64,000 nt of DNA from Clitopilus passeckerianus (Eukaryota; Basidiomycota; Agaricomycetes; Agaricales; Entolomataceae): assembly GCA_944990035.1 (NCBI GenBank), contig CALYLX010000004.1:1-64000 (forward strand), written 5' to 3'. This document shows positions 15,041 to 26,167 of this stretch, one piece after another. The notes under the pieces were generated by a model, which was not told the origin of the DNA, made no database searches, and worked only from the letters and a program-made list of their open reading frames with translations. Numbering within the stretch: position 1 is the first letter of the stretch; every line of letters begins with the position of its first letter. The position numbers and the translations under genes were made by a program.

Positions 15041-15981
15041 ACACCGTCTTCCTCGCAGGAACAATTGCCACAAATACCCCTCACGACCAAGGTGATTTCA
15101 AAACGTCTCTTTATCGATTTTGAATTACTGAACCCCCTCGTTTAGTTAAGCGTCAATGTTGAGAGATGCGCCGCCGTCGACAGGGATTCCCGGTCATCGC
15201 TTACTCCTAGCCCCAGCATGAGCCGTGCTGCTTCTCGGTGCGGCCAGGGCGGAGACTCTAGAGACGGCTCTCCCACTCTCGTCAGGGCCCCTTCATCACC
15301 CCTCGCCCAGTAACTAGCCTTTTCCGCCGGTGACGGCAATTCGCCGTCCATTCTATCTTCCGCTATCCCGTCGTTGGCTTAGTGCAACCTTACGAATCAA
15401 TGTACGATACGATTTGAGGAACGGAGCTAAAACACTCTTTTGTTTGCACAATGTTAAACAACGACGGCTTTTGCTATTCAACCTCATGATCGAGTCAAGG
15501 CTCTTCCTGCATAAAACATCTTGCAAATTCATTTACGACAGATTTCGTGGTGGAAAGAACAAACATAAATTCTGGCGTTGGCTGGGAAGGAGAAGTGCGA
15601 TCGAAACGCCGCGAAACACCTTAAAAGTCAATCAGGAAAGGCGGTCAGGAAAGGTACTGGTGCTCTAGGCACCCATTCTCGCATTCCGGTCCAGCTCAGA
15701 ACACGTGGATGAGACGAGCTGCTGTCATACTGCTACCAGCCCCTTTTCCTCAGCGTAGACGCGGTCCAAAAGCAATGGATAAAGGTGATCATTGCTACTC
15801 ATCCTCAAGTTTAATCAGGCGCCAATCCTTGAAAACCAGATCCGCTCGATGCTCGCCTTAGAATGGATGCCAATACCATGACTGCGGGCAGGGACCTCCA
15901 TGTTGTTTCCAACTACCTTGCGACCACAAATCGGAACCTCGGTAGGATATCCTCACTCGGAGAACCCTGTTTGTTAGCTCA
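15041..15981. other. Intergenic, no recognisable gene
   Basis: Mixed-composition sequence between the DUF6534 gene and the ankyrin gene. The open frames here (for example 15142-15351 on the minus strand) have biased, Ser/Ala/Pro-rich translations with no family likeness. An ATG at 15863 could be an alternative 5' exon of the ankyrin gene. Confidence 0.45.
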
Positions 15982-16877
15982 ATGAATTCACCAGATCCGG
16001 TCACTGCAGCCCTTTTACGTGTACAGTTAGCCATACGCACTCAGGACGTGAGTAACTCTCCCAAGGAACTCAGGCTAGGGACCCCCGGATCTAACTATGT
16101 CAAACGAAGACCTTCATCAACGCGGTCAAGACAAGCAACATCGCGTTGGCGAAGCTGGTTCTGGACTCTATCATCGATGTCAACGGCCTTGTTGACGAGA
16201 AGAGCACCCTACTTCATGTTGCTTCAACGGCCGGGTGTAGCCAAATTGTCAACCTCCTCTTAGGCCACCGGGATATTAGTGTCATCACCCTCGATGGCAA
16301 TGGAAAATCGGCACTTGTCATTGCTTCAGAGGAAGGTCATCTAGATATCGTACATTCACTCCTTCGGCACGATGGTATTGACATCAAGATGCAGACGAAG
16401 CAAGGAAGCACAACTCTAACAATTGCGTTGCGGAATGGTCACGCAAAAATCGCAGAGTTGTTGCTCAGCCATCCAGGGGTCACAGAAGGTCTTGAGAATG
16501 GCTGGCGCAGCATAGCTCTCAGTAATGCATCCAAAACGGGTTACATCGACGTCGTCAAGCTCATGCTCGAACAGCCGCAGGAAGGCATCAATTTTGTGGA
16601 TAGGTCAACCGTCAGATAGGTCAGGTTCCACGCCTCTCATTTGTGCGTCCACCTATGGCCACGTAGAGATCGTCAAGCTCTTACTCGCATACCCCCGAGA
16701 CATAGATGTCACGTCAAGGAATCAACCACGGATTACACAGCTCTCTTGCAGGCAATTGTTGCAGGTCGGGTGGATGTTATACAATCATTGCTCGATCACG
16801 GGGGAATTGGCAATCCCCATGCACCGATCAACAATCTCTTCAACTGCAATGCAACCGCTCTTATACTGGGTATTTGA
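15982..16877 (+). pseudogene. Ankyrin-repeat protein with two compensating frameshifts
   Basis: Several ankyrin repeats are readable: STLLHVASTAGCSQIVNLLL, ALVIASEEGHLDIVHSLLRH, TTLTIALRNGHAKIAELLLS, IALSNASKTGYIDVVKLMLE, then STPLICASTYGHVEIVKLLL and YTALLQAIVAGRVDVIQSLL. A first exon MNSPDPVTAALLRVQLAIR is followed by an intron starting at GTGAGT (16048). The fifth repeat is shifted by one base relative to the fourth (near 16605-16625), and the sixth returns to the original frame (near 16715). No intron of plausible length explains either shift; the first would need 16 nt. The gene then ends after NATALILGI. It is either a young pseudogene or carries two assembly indels. Ankyrin proteins mediate protein-protein contacts; no other domain is visible. 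Confidence 0.65.
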
Positions 16878-17489
16878 GAGGGGGCGGTGGATGTGATCCT
16901 GATCTCGAAATAGGTATCGGGGACAAGAATGATCTGGAATTGTTTCAAAATGGCCACTATAGGGGTTCATACAAGATAAGAATGTCAACGACTGGCCGCA
17001 CAGAGATTACATCAGTATCATCGGGCAAAAATGTTTGTTTTAAATTAGTCAAGCTTCGGGTTTGTTTGGAATTAAAGTTTCTCTCTCCATCGTCAAGTTT
17101 CCACTACCATCCTTCAAGCTTCAAGCTTCAAGTAGGGGACTCTTTTTATCATATTTTGGAATTCTCGCGTCCCAAATCTTGCTGAGTCAACATGATTGTG
17201 TGAAACGGCAGGACGCGTCGCCTCGGCAAAAAAAGGTGATTGGGCGTCGGCACGGCATCCACACTCGGCTATTCGGAGGACAATTTGAACATACGCATTG
17301 CTCTACCATCGCTGCGCCGCCGATTTGATTCGTTAGCTTCGCCGACATCTTCGAGATGAATAAAAGTGAATCCGGAATGCCTCGAGTTCTCATCACCTCA
17401 AGCAATATCTGCATTCCACATTCAGTGCTCTACTAGCCACAGTACAACCTACACTGTTCAATACACCTTCTCATCACCCTCAGTTCAAC
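16878..17489. other. Intergenic, upstream of the 17.5-kb gene
   Basis: No gene is supported. The stretch contains a triple 7-base repeat at 17112-17132 and a CT/CA-rich leader just before the ATG at 17490. Confidence 0.45.
17112..17132. repeat. Three tandem copies of CTTCAAG
   Basis: A perfect 7-base tandem repeat, three copies, in AT-rich intergenic DNA. The unit contains an AAGCTT overlap at each junction. It is probably slippage-derived. Confidence 0.6.
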
Positions 17490-18167
17490 ATGCATCCCTG
17501 GCACTACGGCCCACACCAAGCTGGTCACCACTTCCACCACTTCCATCGTCGTGGCCCTCGTCGCTTCGTCTGGTTCCTCATTGGTGCAGGAGTAGCTACC
17601 TGGTGGATCAAGAACAAGGAGGAACAACGCCGACTAGGCTACGACGGAGGCTCTTGGGGACCTTGGGGTCACTGCGGCCAACGACAGGCCATCCAACCTG
17701 CTCCTCAATATTCTGAACAGGCTCAGGCATCTGCGCCTCAGCAGCCTCAACAACCTCAGCCCCCTCATCACTGGGGTTGGAGCCGCGAACACAGGTGGAA
17801 TGGCCCACAATCTACCGTCGCACCTGTAGTTGCCGCCACTTCCCCGGAAGTGATCGTGGAGAAGGTCCAGGTTCAACCACAACCAGCAGAATATAACGTT
17901 GGCCAGCAAGCAGGCGATAAGGTAAGCCGCAAGTCCTTTCCAGAACGCGAATTCATGCTCAAGAATATCTGCAGCTTGTAGAACTCTCAGAAGCAACACT
18001 GGACACAGTTTTGACCACGGTCGAGGTTTTGAAAGCAGTAAGTCTCTCATGTGAAGCAGGCTGTAATAGCACGCTGAGAACATACCCAGAAACTCGCTGA
18101 ACATCGCGCTGAACGAGAGAAGCCCCAAGCAGGAGACAAGAAAGATTCCAGCCCCAGAATGGTTTAA
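17490..18167 (+). CDS. Small single-helix membrane protein, paralogue of the 12.2-kb gene
   Basis: A predicted protein of about 190 residues from exons 17490-17921, 17975-18037 and 18090-18167, all joined in phase 0 with good splice sites (GTAAGC, GTAAGT). The start is His-rich (MHPWHYGPHQAGHHFHHFHR). Next comes a hydrophobic helix, GPRRFVWFLIGAGVATWWIK, then a Gln/Pro-rich middle (QQPQQPQPPHH) and a Val/Glu tail. The helix, the Asp-Lys end of exon 1, the 63-nt exon 2 (LVELSEATLDTVLTTVEVLK) and the short charged exon 3 all mirror the gene at 12153, so the two are paralogues. No known family name comes to mind. The layout suggests a tail facing an aqueous compartment, anchored by one N-terminal helix. 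Confidence 0.72.
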
Positions 18168-18477
18168 CTCGCATCATCATACGGACAGCTTCTTATTACA
18201 TCTAGAATTGTAGCATAATACCATACATTTCACCCTCACGCTCTTTATTATTATCATTTTTTTTTTATCTTTTCAGCTAGATGTTACTTCTGGTTCACGT
18301 CATATCACACCTTGTAGTATCCAAAATCGATTCTCATTCAGACCCGTAGTTAGTTACAGGATCCGTAGGTACATAATTCAAATCGTTCAGTAATCCTTCC
18401 CCATCCGTTAGTAACATGATAAGTATTGAACTATCTCGAATAGTTCATTCGTGAGTATCAGAAATCATTAAATGATA
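18168..18477. other. Convergent intergenic region, AT-rich
   Basis: This lies between the 3' ends of the small membrane-protein gene and the SLC35F-like gene. It holds a T-tract (18259-18274) and several AT-rich strings, fitting 3' untranslated and polyadenylation sequence. No gene is seen. Confidence 0.5.
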
Positions 18478-20398
18478 TCAAACATCAGCTCCCAAAGCCT
18501 CCGGATCGGCGTTCTTGCCCTTGGTGATGTATGACGGTGCAGTGGGGTTGGTTTGGCCTTGTTCGTCCGCTAAAGAATGTGTTTAAAAACTGTAGCAAGA
18601 GAACATGTTCAGATGGACTTACGAGTAGAGTACCAGAAGTAGGTGATCAATCCAGCAAGGATGACAACGAACGAGACGAAGTAGAGCCAGTATGGGTGGT
18701 AATGCTAGGGAAAGGGTAAGTCATTCTTCTGGAGGAAGCAGTGCCGTCTTACATAGACACCGAGACCTAATGAGAAGATTAGTATTTGAATACGGCGTTA
18801 TCCGACATTGAATTTACCCACCAATGATAAGACCCCAGAAGTCGCTTGAAAGCAAGCTGAGATTGTAGTAGGTGGAAGACGCCATACGGTATAGCAATGG
18901 CGCCACAGTGTACAAGATCAACATAGCTGCGTCGGAAAGTGGTCAGAAAAAGTCGACCGGGAATCAAACGAAGGTAAGTTACCTGCGGTATAAGCAACGA
19001 GGAGTCCAATGACTGTACCGTTCCAGGAGGCTTTGGTCATGGCGTTATGCTCGAGGCCAGCAGCTTGGATACCGTTGATAAGGACGCCAAAGAAACCGAG
19101 TGTCCCGACGACCTGAAGTGGAATGAGTCCTCCTCTTCATCTTTGATGGCCAAGAACTCACCTCATACAAGGGCCGTTTCCTGACAAAAAACTCCTCGGT
19201 AGCGTTGGCTAGGGTTTCAAAGTCAGTATACAACAAAGACGGTCAAGGATATGAACGCACTGAAGCCATAAAGAGTGGCACCTGCAATCATGAACCCATC
19301 ACCCTTGGCACGATCAAGAGCTGTCCAATCCTTGTCTGTAATCTGGTCCGAGGCAACCAGAAGGCCCAGACCAGCTACGCAAATGAGAACGCCCTAGGGA
19401 AATGGTGGGCTAGGTTGAAGAAGGGGCTGAAAGAACGGGACTCACGAGTATTTGTGTCCAATGGTATCTGGGACGCATGTAAACCCAGGAAAAGAACATG
19501 CAGACCGGGATAGCCCATCTAAGTGCAAGTGAGTAAGATCCGGTTCGTGTTGCATGGTGGTCTACTCACGCATCTAATAGCATGCATGACAGAAGGTCGG
19601 TATATTGGTATGCCTAGAAAATATGCTTTCAAATTGCTGCAGAATTTGCACGGGTTGATGGGCGTACTTTCACCACTAGGAAGTTTCCCTCTACGTCACA
19701 GGCGGCAAGGATGAAGTCTAGACCCCGGTCAATTTCACATCGATTCCAGAGTGGTCGAAACCAACATACATTTCCAGCCATCCTTGATGATCATCTTTCC
19801 CCATCCCTTGAGTCCGTCTAAGCACGTCAGTCGGGAGTCATATCAGATCAAATGACAGGTGGAATGCTTACACTTGTACATGGTATAAGGAGTATAGATC
19901 ATGCAAAGAGTGAAATAGCTGGACAAAAAGGTCAGTCAATGTACAAGAGCTCAAAGAGGCATAGTCAATTACACAAAAAAGGTCTGGGTCGTAGGAAGCG
20001 CCCAGTTTCTATTAACTTGCAGTTCGGTTGTGGTGACATTAGTGCAGGTGATGCAAAGGGAAACCAATTGTCCAGCTAAAAGTGACAGCGTGAACCTTCT
20101 TGTCCATATACTCTTCCATCGCTGCCAGAAGCTAGCAAAGAAAGATTTGGGTGAAGAATAATCGATCGGAGGTCGAACCGGTGCGACATGGGTGATTTGA
20201 ACGCCCTCAGCCTCGTCAGAGAACTTGTCGACGCTGCTCCTCTTGAGGTTTTCTGGTTCCGGCGAAGACATTATCCTGGCCCAATATTAATAAACTGGAC
20301 TGAGAATACGAAAACTTGCAGTACCTCTGATAAGGGTAGGCCGCAAAACGGTCCTCCTGGGAGATTCTCGAAGAACTCGCAGAGGCTTGAGTAGCCAT
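18478..20398 (-). CDS. SLC35F-like (DUF914) solute carrier
   Basis: A multi-exon gene for a ten-helix transporter of the drug/metabolite-transporter superfamily, SLC35F branch. It starts MATQASASSSRISQEDRFAA and is joined by an intron to the exon with SSPEPENLKRSSVDK. The family's first helix follows a basic stretch: RRFTLSLLAGQLVSLCITCT. Further exons give YTMYKYG-type segments and then LILYTVAPLLYRMASSTYYN leading to LSLLSSDFWGLIIG, the best family marker (around 18780-18930). The last helix is in HYHPYWLYFVSFVVILAGLI. The protein ends ITKGKNADPEALGADV at a TGA (18478-18480). At least nine introns of about 45-60 nt are needed. Fungal members are poorly characterised. The gene is divergent from the amidase. 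Confidence 0.85.
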
Positions 20399-20635
20399 TT
20401 TAGCGAGATTCGTGATCGAACGTTCCACACGATCAGATCCAGGAGAATTTCTCGATGCATTTGTTTGTCAGAAACGTGCCAAACAAATAACATACACTGG
20501 CACATGATTGTGTGCCTGATCTTGCGCTCTTCCGGCATCTTTTCAGAATCGCTACCGCTCATGGATATCAACGGCGTTGCATTGAATTGAACTTGCTCTC
20601 AACTTCCTCGTGTGCTGTAGTAAACTGGTGATAGC
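20399..20635. promoter_or_regulatory. Shared promoter of SLC35F-like and amidase genes
   Basis: Only 237 bases separate the two divergent starts, so both promoters must lie here. I see no clear TATA box or recognised factor site. Confidence 0.5.
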
Positions 20636-23083
20636 ATGAGCCTCTTTACTTCTTCTAACCAACCAATCATCCTTGCAAAGCGTGAAGCACGCAAGAAAGC
20701 CATCGAAAACGCGGGCTCGGCGCCCGATGTTGCCGAAGTCGCCACATTTACTGCAGCCACAGGTCAGTGGAGAACGGTTCCTTGGCTTTGAACAGTAGGG
20801 TTTGGGGTTCTTACCGATGGGATAGCGACGGAAATCGTCGCCCGCATTGAGAAGGGTGAATGGACCGCGTCTCAAGTCATCGAGGCATACATCGCTCGCG
20901 CAGTCATCGCTCATGCGGCAACTAACTGCCTGACTGAAGGTGAATCTACTCCATATGTATACCATTTAGAATGGTAATGAATATGCCTATCAAGTCATGT
21001 TTGACTGGGCACGGGAACAGGCCAAGGACCTCGATAGGGATTTTGCGGCAACAAAGAAGTTGAAAGGACCTTTACATGGCGTTCCTGTGGGTGACCTCTC
21101 AATATATTTTCGGCCCGAACATCTCTAACACATCGTCCAGGTCAGCTTCAAGGACCAGTGTGAGTTCCGACTGAGCTTCCAGACTTCCTTCGGTGCTCAT
21201 TGCGCTTGCCACAGTCAAAATTACAGGGTATGATGCCACAATCGGTTTCTCGTCATGGGCAAATAACCCTGCAAAGGAGAACGCGGATGTAAGTTTCCAG
21301 CCTCTTTGCCTCCAAGATAAAATTAACGCGCTATCAATTCAGCTTGCAGAGCAACTCTTATCCGCAGGTGCAGTCCTCTTCGTCAAGACCAATGTCCCCC
21401 AAACTATGTTCGCCTTCGAGTGCTCAAATCCTGTTTGGGGAAGGACTACCAACCCTTACAGTGACAAGCACACCTGTGGTGGCAGCTCAGGAGGCGAGGC
21501 CGCTCTTCTGGCTATGGATGGTTCTGCCCTTGGCGTCGGAACTGACATTGGAGGGAGTCTCCGTATCCCCACTGCTTACTGCGGTATCTACTCTCTGAAG
21601 CCTGCTGCTGGGAGAATCAGTTATTTCGGCGGACTCGGTAGGGGGTTCCCTCCCGCGGGAAATAGATGAAAATCTCTGACGACTTGTAGGACCTAACCCT
21701 GGTTTTGAAAGTATCCAAACAGTCGCTGGGCCTATGGCGAGGTAGGGAGCGCTATGATCGCACCTAGCCACTCCATTGACATATTCATTTTCACCAGATC
21801 CATTGAGGATCTCGAACTGTTTGCAAAGCTCACTTTCGGAGAGCAAGGGAATGACCCTCAAGTGGCGCCAATACCTTTCCGCCCAGTGACATTGCCTCAA
21901 AAGCTGAAGTTTGGCTTTTATATCTCGGGTTCGAAGTCCTGCTTTCTTTCTGAGACAGCCCTGAATGACATGTTGTGGTACAGATGGCTTCGTGAAGGCA
22001 TCCCCTGCTTGTCAGCGCGCTGTCCTGGAGACGGTCGAAGCTCTCCGTAAACAGGGCCATGATTGCATTGAGCTCTCGATGCAGGAAGGTTCGTGTGCCT
22101 TACATCTCTGGCGACATGATGGTAATCAAACTAATGGTTTTCTCAGCTGTCACTCGCTCTTTCAGCCTCTTTGTTGGATTAACTTCCGCAGATGGCTACA
22201 AGAAGATGATGAGCCATATTGGCCCGGATAATAAGGTTCACTTGAAAGAGCGTGATTTTCTCCAAGGAAGAGTGGCTGAATTTGATGTCTGTAGGAGAAG
22301 AGCTTGCAACTCGTGTCTCTGGCACCCAAACTTTTCTGTAAACTTGCAAATTGCTTTGTCTGCCCACATTGTGACTGACTGCATTTTGTAGCCTGGTTGA
22401 GAAGTCTTGCTGCCTGGAGCTTCGAGACGTTCTTCAAGGACCCGATCTTCGCAAATGGCCTGCGCGAGGCTAGAGTGAAGACTGTTGGAGAGTTTACAGC
22501 CCTAGTTGCAAAGCGACAAGAGTTTTCTCACTGGTTCTACCAAAACGTATGAACAGTTCCTGTTCCTACATCCGCTTTCTCTTACTCAACTTTACACAGT
22601 ACTGGAACGAGCATAAGATGGATGCAATTATTGCACCAGTTCAGGCACTCCCTCAGTTACCTCACGGGTCCGTAATGTTACCTCCTTGACACGTCCAACA
22701 TATGGAATTGAATACACCACAGGGGCTGTGATAATCATTCGAGTATTGCCGCATCAACTATACTATACAACATGCTCGACAACGCTGTTGGGTGCCTGCC
22801 TGTCACTCGTGTAGATCCCACTCTCGACGTCGTCACGAAAGAGTGGAGAGAAGGACCAGGCCACGGTTCCGCCATGCTCGAAGCTGGTATTTACGCAGAG
22901 AAGAATCCGTTGTATGATCCTGTGGCTATGGCGGGCATGCCTGTAGGGATACAGATTGCTGCGAAGAAGTGGGACGAGGAGAAGGTTTTGGCGATGATGC
23001 ATGTCGTGGACGAGGCGCTTGGAAAGGAACGAGGTTTCGGGCCGGGAGCATGGACGAGGTTTAATGAGAAGAAGGGTGCTTAA
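20636..23083 (+). CDS. Amidase-signature hydrolase (fatty-acid-amide-hydrolase-like)
   Basis: A fungal amidase with the Ser-cisSer-Lys triad, hydrolysing amide bonds. The start is MSLFTSSNQPIILAKREARK; an intron (20764-20797) joins it to VGFGVLTDGIATEIVARIEK. The catalytic lysine lies in PLHGVPVSFKDQF, which is spliced across two introns. The signature GGSSGGEAALLA (near 21480) carries the bridging serine. GTDIGGSLRIPTAYCGIYSL carries the nucleophile. Later exons match the long C-terminal half seen in fungal acetamidase/FAAH-like proteins, and the last begins around HSSIAASTILYNMLDNAVG and ends FNEKKGA. I found no broken frame after splicing about ten introns. Substrate is unknown. Its stop is only 47 bases from the convergent COX23 stop. 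Confidence 0.88.
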
Positions 23084-23130
23084 TTTGTGGCGTATTCCAT
23101 TCGTCACTCTTCGAGTACTTTCTGAGATGT

Positions 23131-23536
23131 CTACTTGCGTCCTGCACGCCTGTCGGCTTTACGTTGCTCGATCTAGGAAGGTTATTTATTGGATAGTTAC
23201 CAGTCGAGTTAATACATACCCAGATCTTCTTGCAGTCCCTGTAGGCCTGGAAGTATTCCAAACAATGGTCTCGGTCGTAGTCATGTCGGTTCAAACAATC
23301 CATAGACGCTTTTGAAGCAGCCGCACATGGACTGGCCGGAGGGTCAGTAAATCGTTTGACTTGGGAGAGGACACAAGAAACCAACTCAATAAATTGCGAT
23401 TCAGAGTGACGGCCCTGTACAGAGGTTAGCTCATGGGAAATTGAGGCAATGTCTTAAACATTACCGTGAACTGTTCTTTGTAGTCAAGAGGCTGGGCATT
23501 GCTGTCCGGTGCCGCTTTCTCGTCCTTGGTGCTCAT
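23131..23536 (-). CDS. COX23: COX23-like CHCH-domain copper/COX assembly factor
   Basis: A small twin CX9C protein of the mitochondrial intermembrane space that helps assemble cytochrome c oxidase. Four exons give MSTKDEKAAPDSNAQPLDYK, then GRHSESQFIDPCAAASKAS, MDCLNRHDYDRDHCLEYFQ and AYRDCKKIW, and finally IEQRKADRRAGRK. Removing a 53-nt intron after QFI restores the DPC block; read through, it looks like an odd insertion. The cysteine spacing (CAAASKASMDC and CLEYFQAYRDC, nine residues between each pair) is as expected for this family. The last exon is only 14 codons including the stop, and lies 3' of the convergent amidase gene. Confidence 0.9.
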
Positions 23537-23874
23537 GCTGGTCAATGTTCAAAGTGGTAAATTGCATAGCCACACCCGGTTCACGCTTGCGCTTGCGAAC
23601 GCGAACGCCTTCCGTTTCTTCAACGGAACCCTCATGCAAGGCTAAATCACCAAGGGGACATTTGCGACTTCGACGACACCTAATGCAGCAAAGTTGACGC
23701 CTACAATAACGCTGGCAGACATGTCGCCCGCGCTCAACAATTCCTTGTCACGCTTTCGGAAACATTGTGTAATTGGCCCACAACAAACAGCTTTTAAGGC
23801 CATGAGGCATTTAGAATCTTATTCATATCTACCACCACCATCGTGAAAATCTCGTACCCTACTCTGCCTTTATA

Positions 23875-24774
23875 ATGCCTGATATCGATGCTATTACTTC
23901 GGCGGAACCAGGGGCGTCCTCTGCAAGCTCCAGCTTTCCTCCTGTAACTCCAAATGCCAATGTCTCCGATAACGCTGCAGGCGCCTCAACGGAAAGCTCA
24001 TCAGCTCCCAAACCTCAGAAAAAGAGGGATGAGAAATACTTCCTCGTGCCCGTAATCATACAGGTCTGCCTTTCTCATTGCATATATGCTACTGTCTGAC
24101 TGACCAATTTCAAAGGCCGAGAACACTTTGTTCAAGATTCCTCGCCATTACTTGACGAGGAGCTCCATCTTCTTCCGTGACATGTTCTCACTCGACGAGG
24201 GCACTGGACTACTTCCCGAAGATCAGGACGGTTCTAGCGACAAACGGCCTGTTAAGCTGCCGCCGCAGATCAAGAAGGAGGAGTTTAAGTTTCTCCTACA
24301 GGTTCTGTGCCCTTTGTATATGCCTTTTCCTACCTCTCGGCGGCACTTCTCACTGATTTTCAATTTGGTTTAAGGACCATTCCTCCCTCGTACGATAATA
24401 TCACCAAAGACGGTTGGATCGCCGTTCTCAAGCTATCGAATATGTGGGAGATTCATGATGCCAGGAAGATGGCGATCGACAAACTTACCAACAATGCCAC
24501 CATCTCTGCCACCGATCGGCTTGCACTGGGGAAGCAGTACCACGTCCCTTCGTGGATCAAAACCGCATACACCCAACTTGTGCAACAGACTTGTGCTTTA
24601 ACATCCGAGGATGCCCACAAGATTGGATTTGAATCCTACATCGGCGTGATGAGCCTCCGGGAGAGGAGAAATACCGTCTCTGGCTTCTCCGTTGCAGATG
24701 AGGTTGCTGCCACGTTCAGAGGCGAGTTGGATACTGCTGAACATCATGACAACGCATTCGCTGCTCCCACTTGA
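23875..24774 (+). CDS. BTB/POZ-domain protein
   Basis: A protein of roughly 250 residues with an N-terminal Ser/Ala/Pro-rich leader followed by a BTB fold: AENTLFKIPRHYLTRSSIFF, then RDMFSLDEGTGLLPED and PVKLPPQIKKEEFKFLLQ. After an intron (about 24301-24375) the BACK-like region reads KDGWIAVLKLSNMWEIHDAR, then a set of helices ending in AEHHDNAFAAPT. Two introns, one near 24063-24115 and one inside the BTB domain, have normal splice sites. Basidiomycete genomes carry dozens of such stand-alone BTB proteins whose partners are mostly unknown; a role as a Cullin-3 adaptor or a transcription-linked factor is only a possibility. Confidence 0.85.
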
Positions 24775-26167
24775 TTATCTGGCGAACTTTCCTTTGGGTG
24801 TGTTCGAGAAGCTGTATTTTGTACCTTGTCGAATGTGACTTGCTTTTTGCCCCTCCTTCCCTGGTCTTGTCTCCATTGTGAACTGTTTTTCCGCTTGATG
24901 TCTCACGTTACACCAATAAGAGCTAGCAGGTGTGTGCCGCGGATCTGGCCGTATTTTGACATTTGCATCTGTTCAGCACTATGATTTTGAATTTTTACCT
25001 GTTCCTTTCAATGTCCGAGGTGACCTAACCCCTGAGAACATTCACAGGCCAAGCATTCTTCTCATTGCCCTGAACCAGCGCTAATAAACGGCATCGAGGA
25101 GAATTCACGGCAGCTTCACATGAAGTTACGCCGTCTGCTAGGTTCCTGGACCTGGGGCAGCTTTGTTGAGCAGTATTCAAGGCTTGAATGGAGGGAGATG
25201 GTTCATCTTCAAGCTGTTTTGCATATAGGCCACGACTGTTAAGCTCAACAACGATGAAGGTAGATTTTCCTCTCTTCCAATCTTCAGCGATGCTCACCGG
25301 CCTGTTAGTACCAGTTCTTCCTTTCAATTAGTTTAATCTTCACGCTTGCCAGCTACACGAATGCAGCTCCAGGATCCGGAAGTCCTGTATGTATTGCAGA
25401 TTGAGGTTGATCCTGCTACTCACGCGACTCTCATAGATTTGTCCGGTCTGCGTATGCTCTCCGTGTACCCCATGCGAATCCGAGTCGAGGCGTGAATTAG
25501 TCTTAGAAGCTCGTGACATCGCCCCCGTAAGTTTTCTCCCCATAAAGAGCCTGATTATGAGATTAAGTGGTTGATTATGATGTAGCTGTGTCCCCCTTGC
25601 GTGTGTCCGCCGTGTCCCGTCTGTTGAAGAACATTGCCTATGAAGTTGCATCCGAGGTTCTCGGAGCTGTAATTGTACTGAACACACGAAATGTAGTCTT
25701 GCGCCGGCAATTGCGATATTTTCACTAAATTTTACATTTTCTCGGCCATCGCCCCATTCTGCATCCATCACCAATCGTCTGGCAACTCCATATCTCTCGC
25801 TCAGTTTATGAAGCACAAGCAGGCACACTATGGATAAGACTGTTCAAAACGCTACGTCAACGACGTCAAATACAACTCGTGCCACTACTACCTATCAGTT
25901 GGCACCTTCAATTTCTTGACAGGTTATTGATTGACTGTTCAAAATCAACAACCTTACCCCTGGCCCACTTGCCTGAGGCTGTCGCTTGACAGTGAAAGGT
26001 CTCCTTTTGTTATTTGGAGCTCATGGACGCTGGCCCCATGGTCATTTTCCGTAGGACTTGCGGTAAGTCAGACTGGGGTTGTTAAGAGGTATAAAATAAG
26101 TTGGGTTGAAGTCCTATTCTTATCCAAATCATTCAAGTTTCCTTATCGCCCAGTTTGAATCATAGCG
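24775..26167. other. Gene-poor 1.4 kb
   Basis: No confident gene. It contains one weak minus-strand candidate at 25025-25542 (listed separately). The rest is mixed-composition sequence with no open frame of recognisable family. Confidence 0.4.
25025..25542 (-). CDS. Weak candidate gene, unknown
   Basis: Three open segments can be joined by introns with GTGAGT..TACAG and GTGTAG..CTAACAG ends: MGRKLTGAMSRASKTNSRLD onwards, DFRILELHS, and PVSIAEDWKRGKSTFIVVEL to VNVLRG. The segment RGKSTFI recalls a P-loop (GxGKSTFI), as in fungal G-domain proteins, but the glycine pattern is incomplete. It could be a relic of such a protein, or chance. No similarity to neighbours. Confidence 0.22.

Noticed and set aside
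14809..15095. C-terminal extension of the DUF6534 protein to 15095
   Set aside because: Using the second CTAG acceptor gives the family ending LNSRHSLRRG, so the longer frame is non-coding read-through.
17112..17132. CTTCAAG repeats as a CRISPR-like or regulatory array
   Set aside because: Only three immediately adjoining 7-base units with no spacers, in a eukaryotic intergenic region.
23310..23430. COX23 with an insertion before its first cysteine
   Set aside because: The extra residues are a 53-nt intron read through; removing it restores the DPC block in frame.
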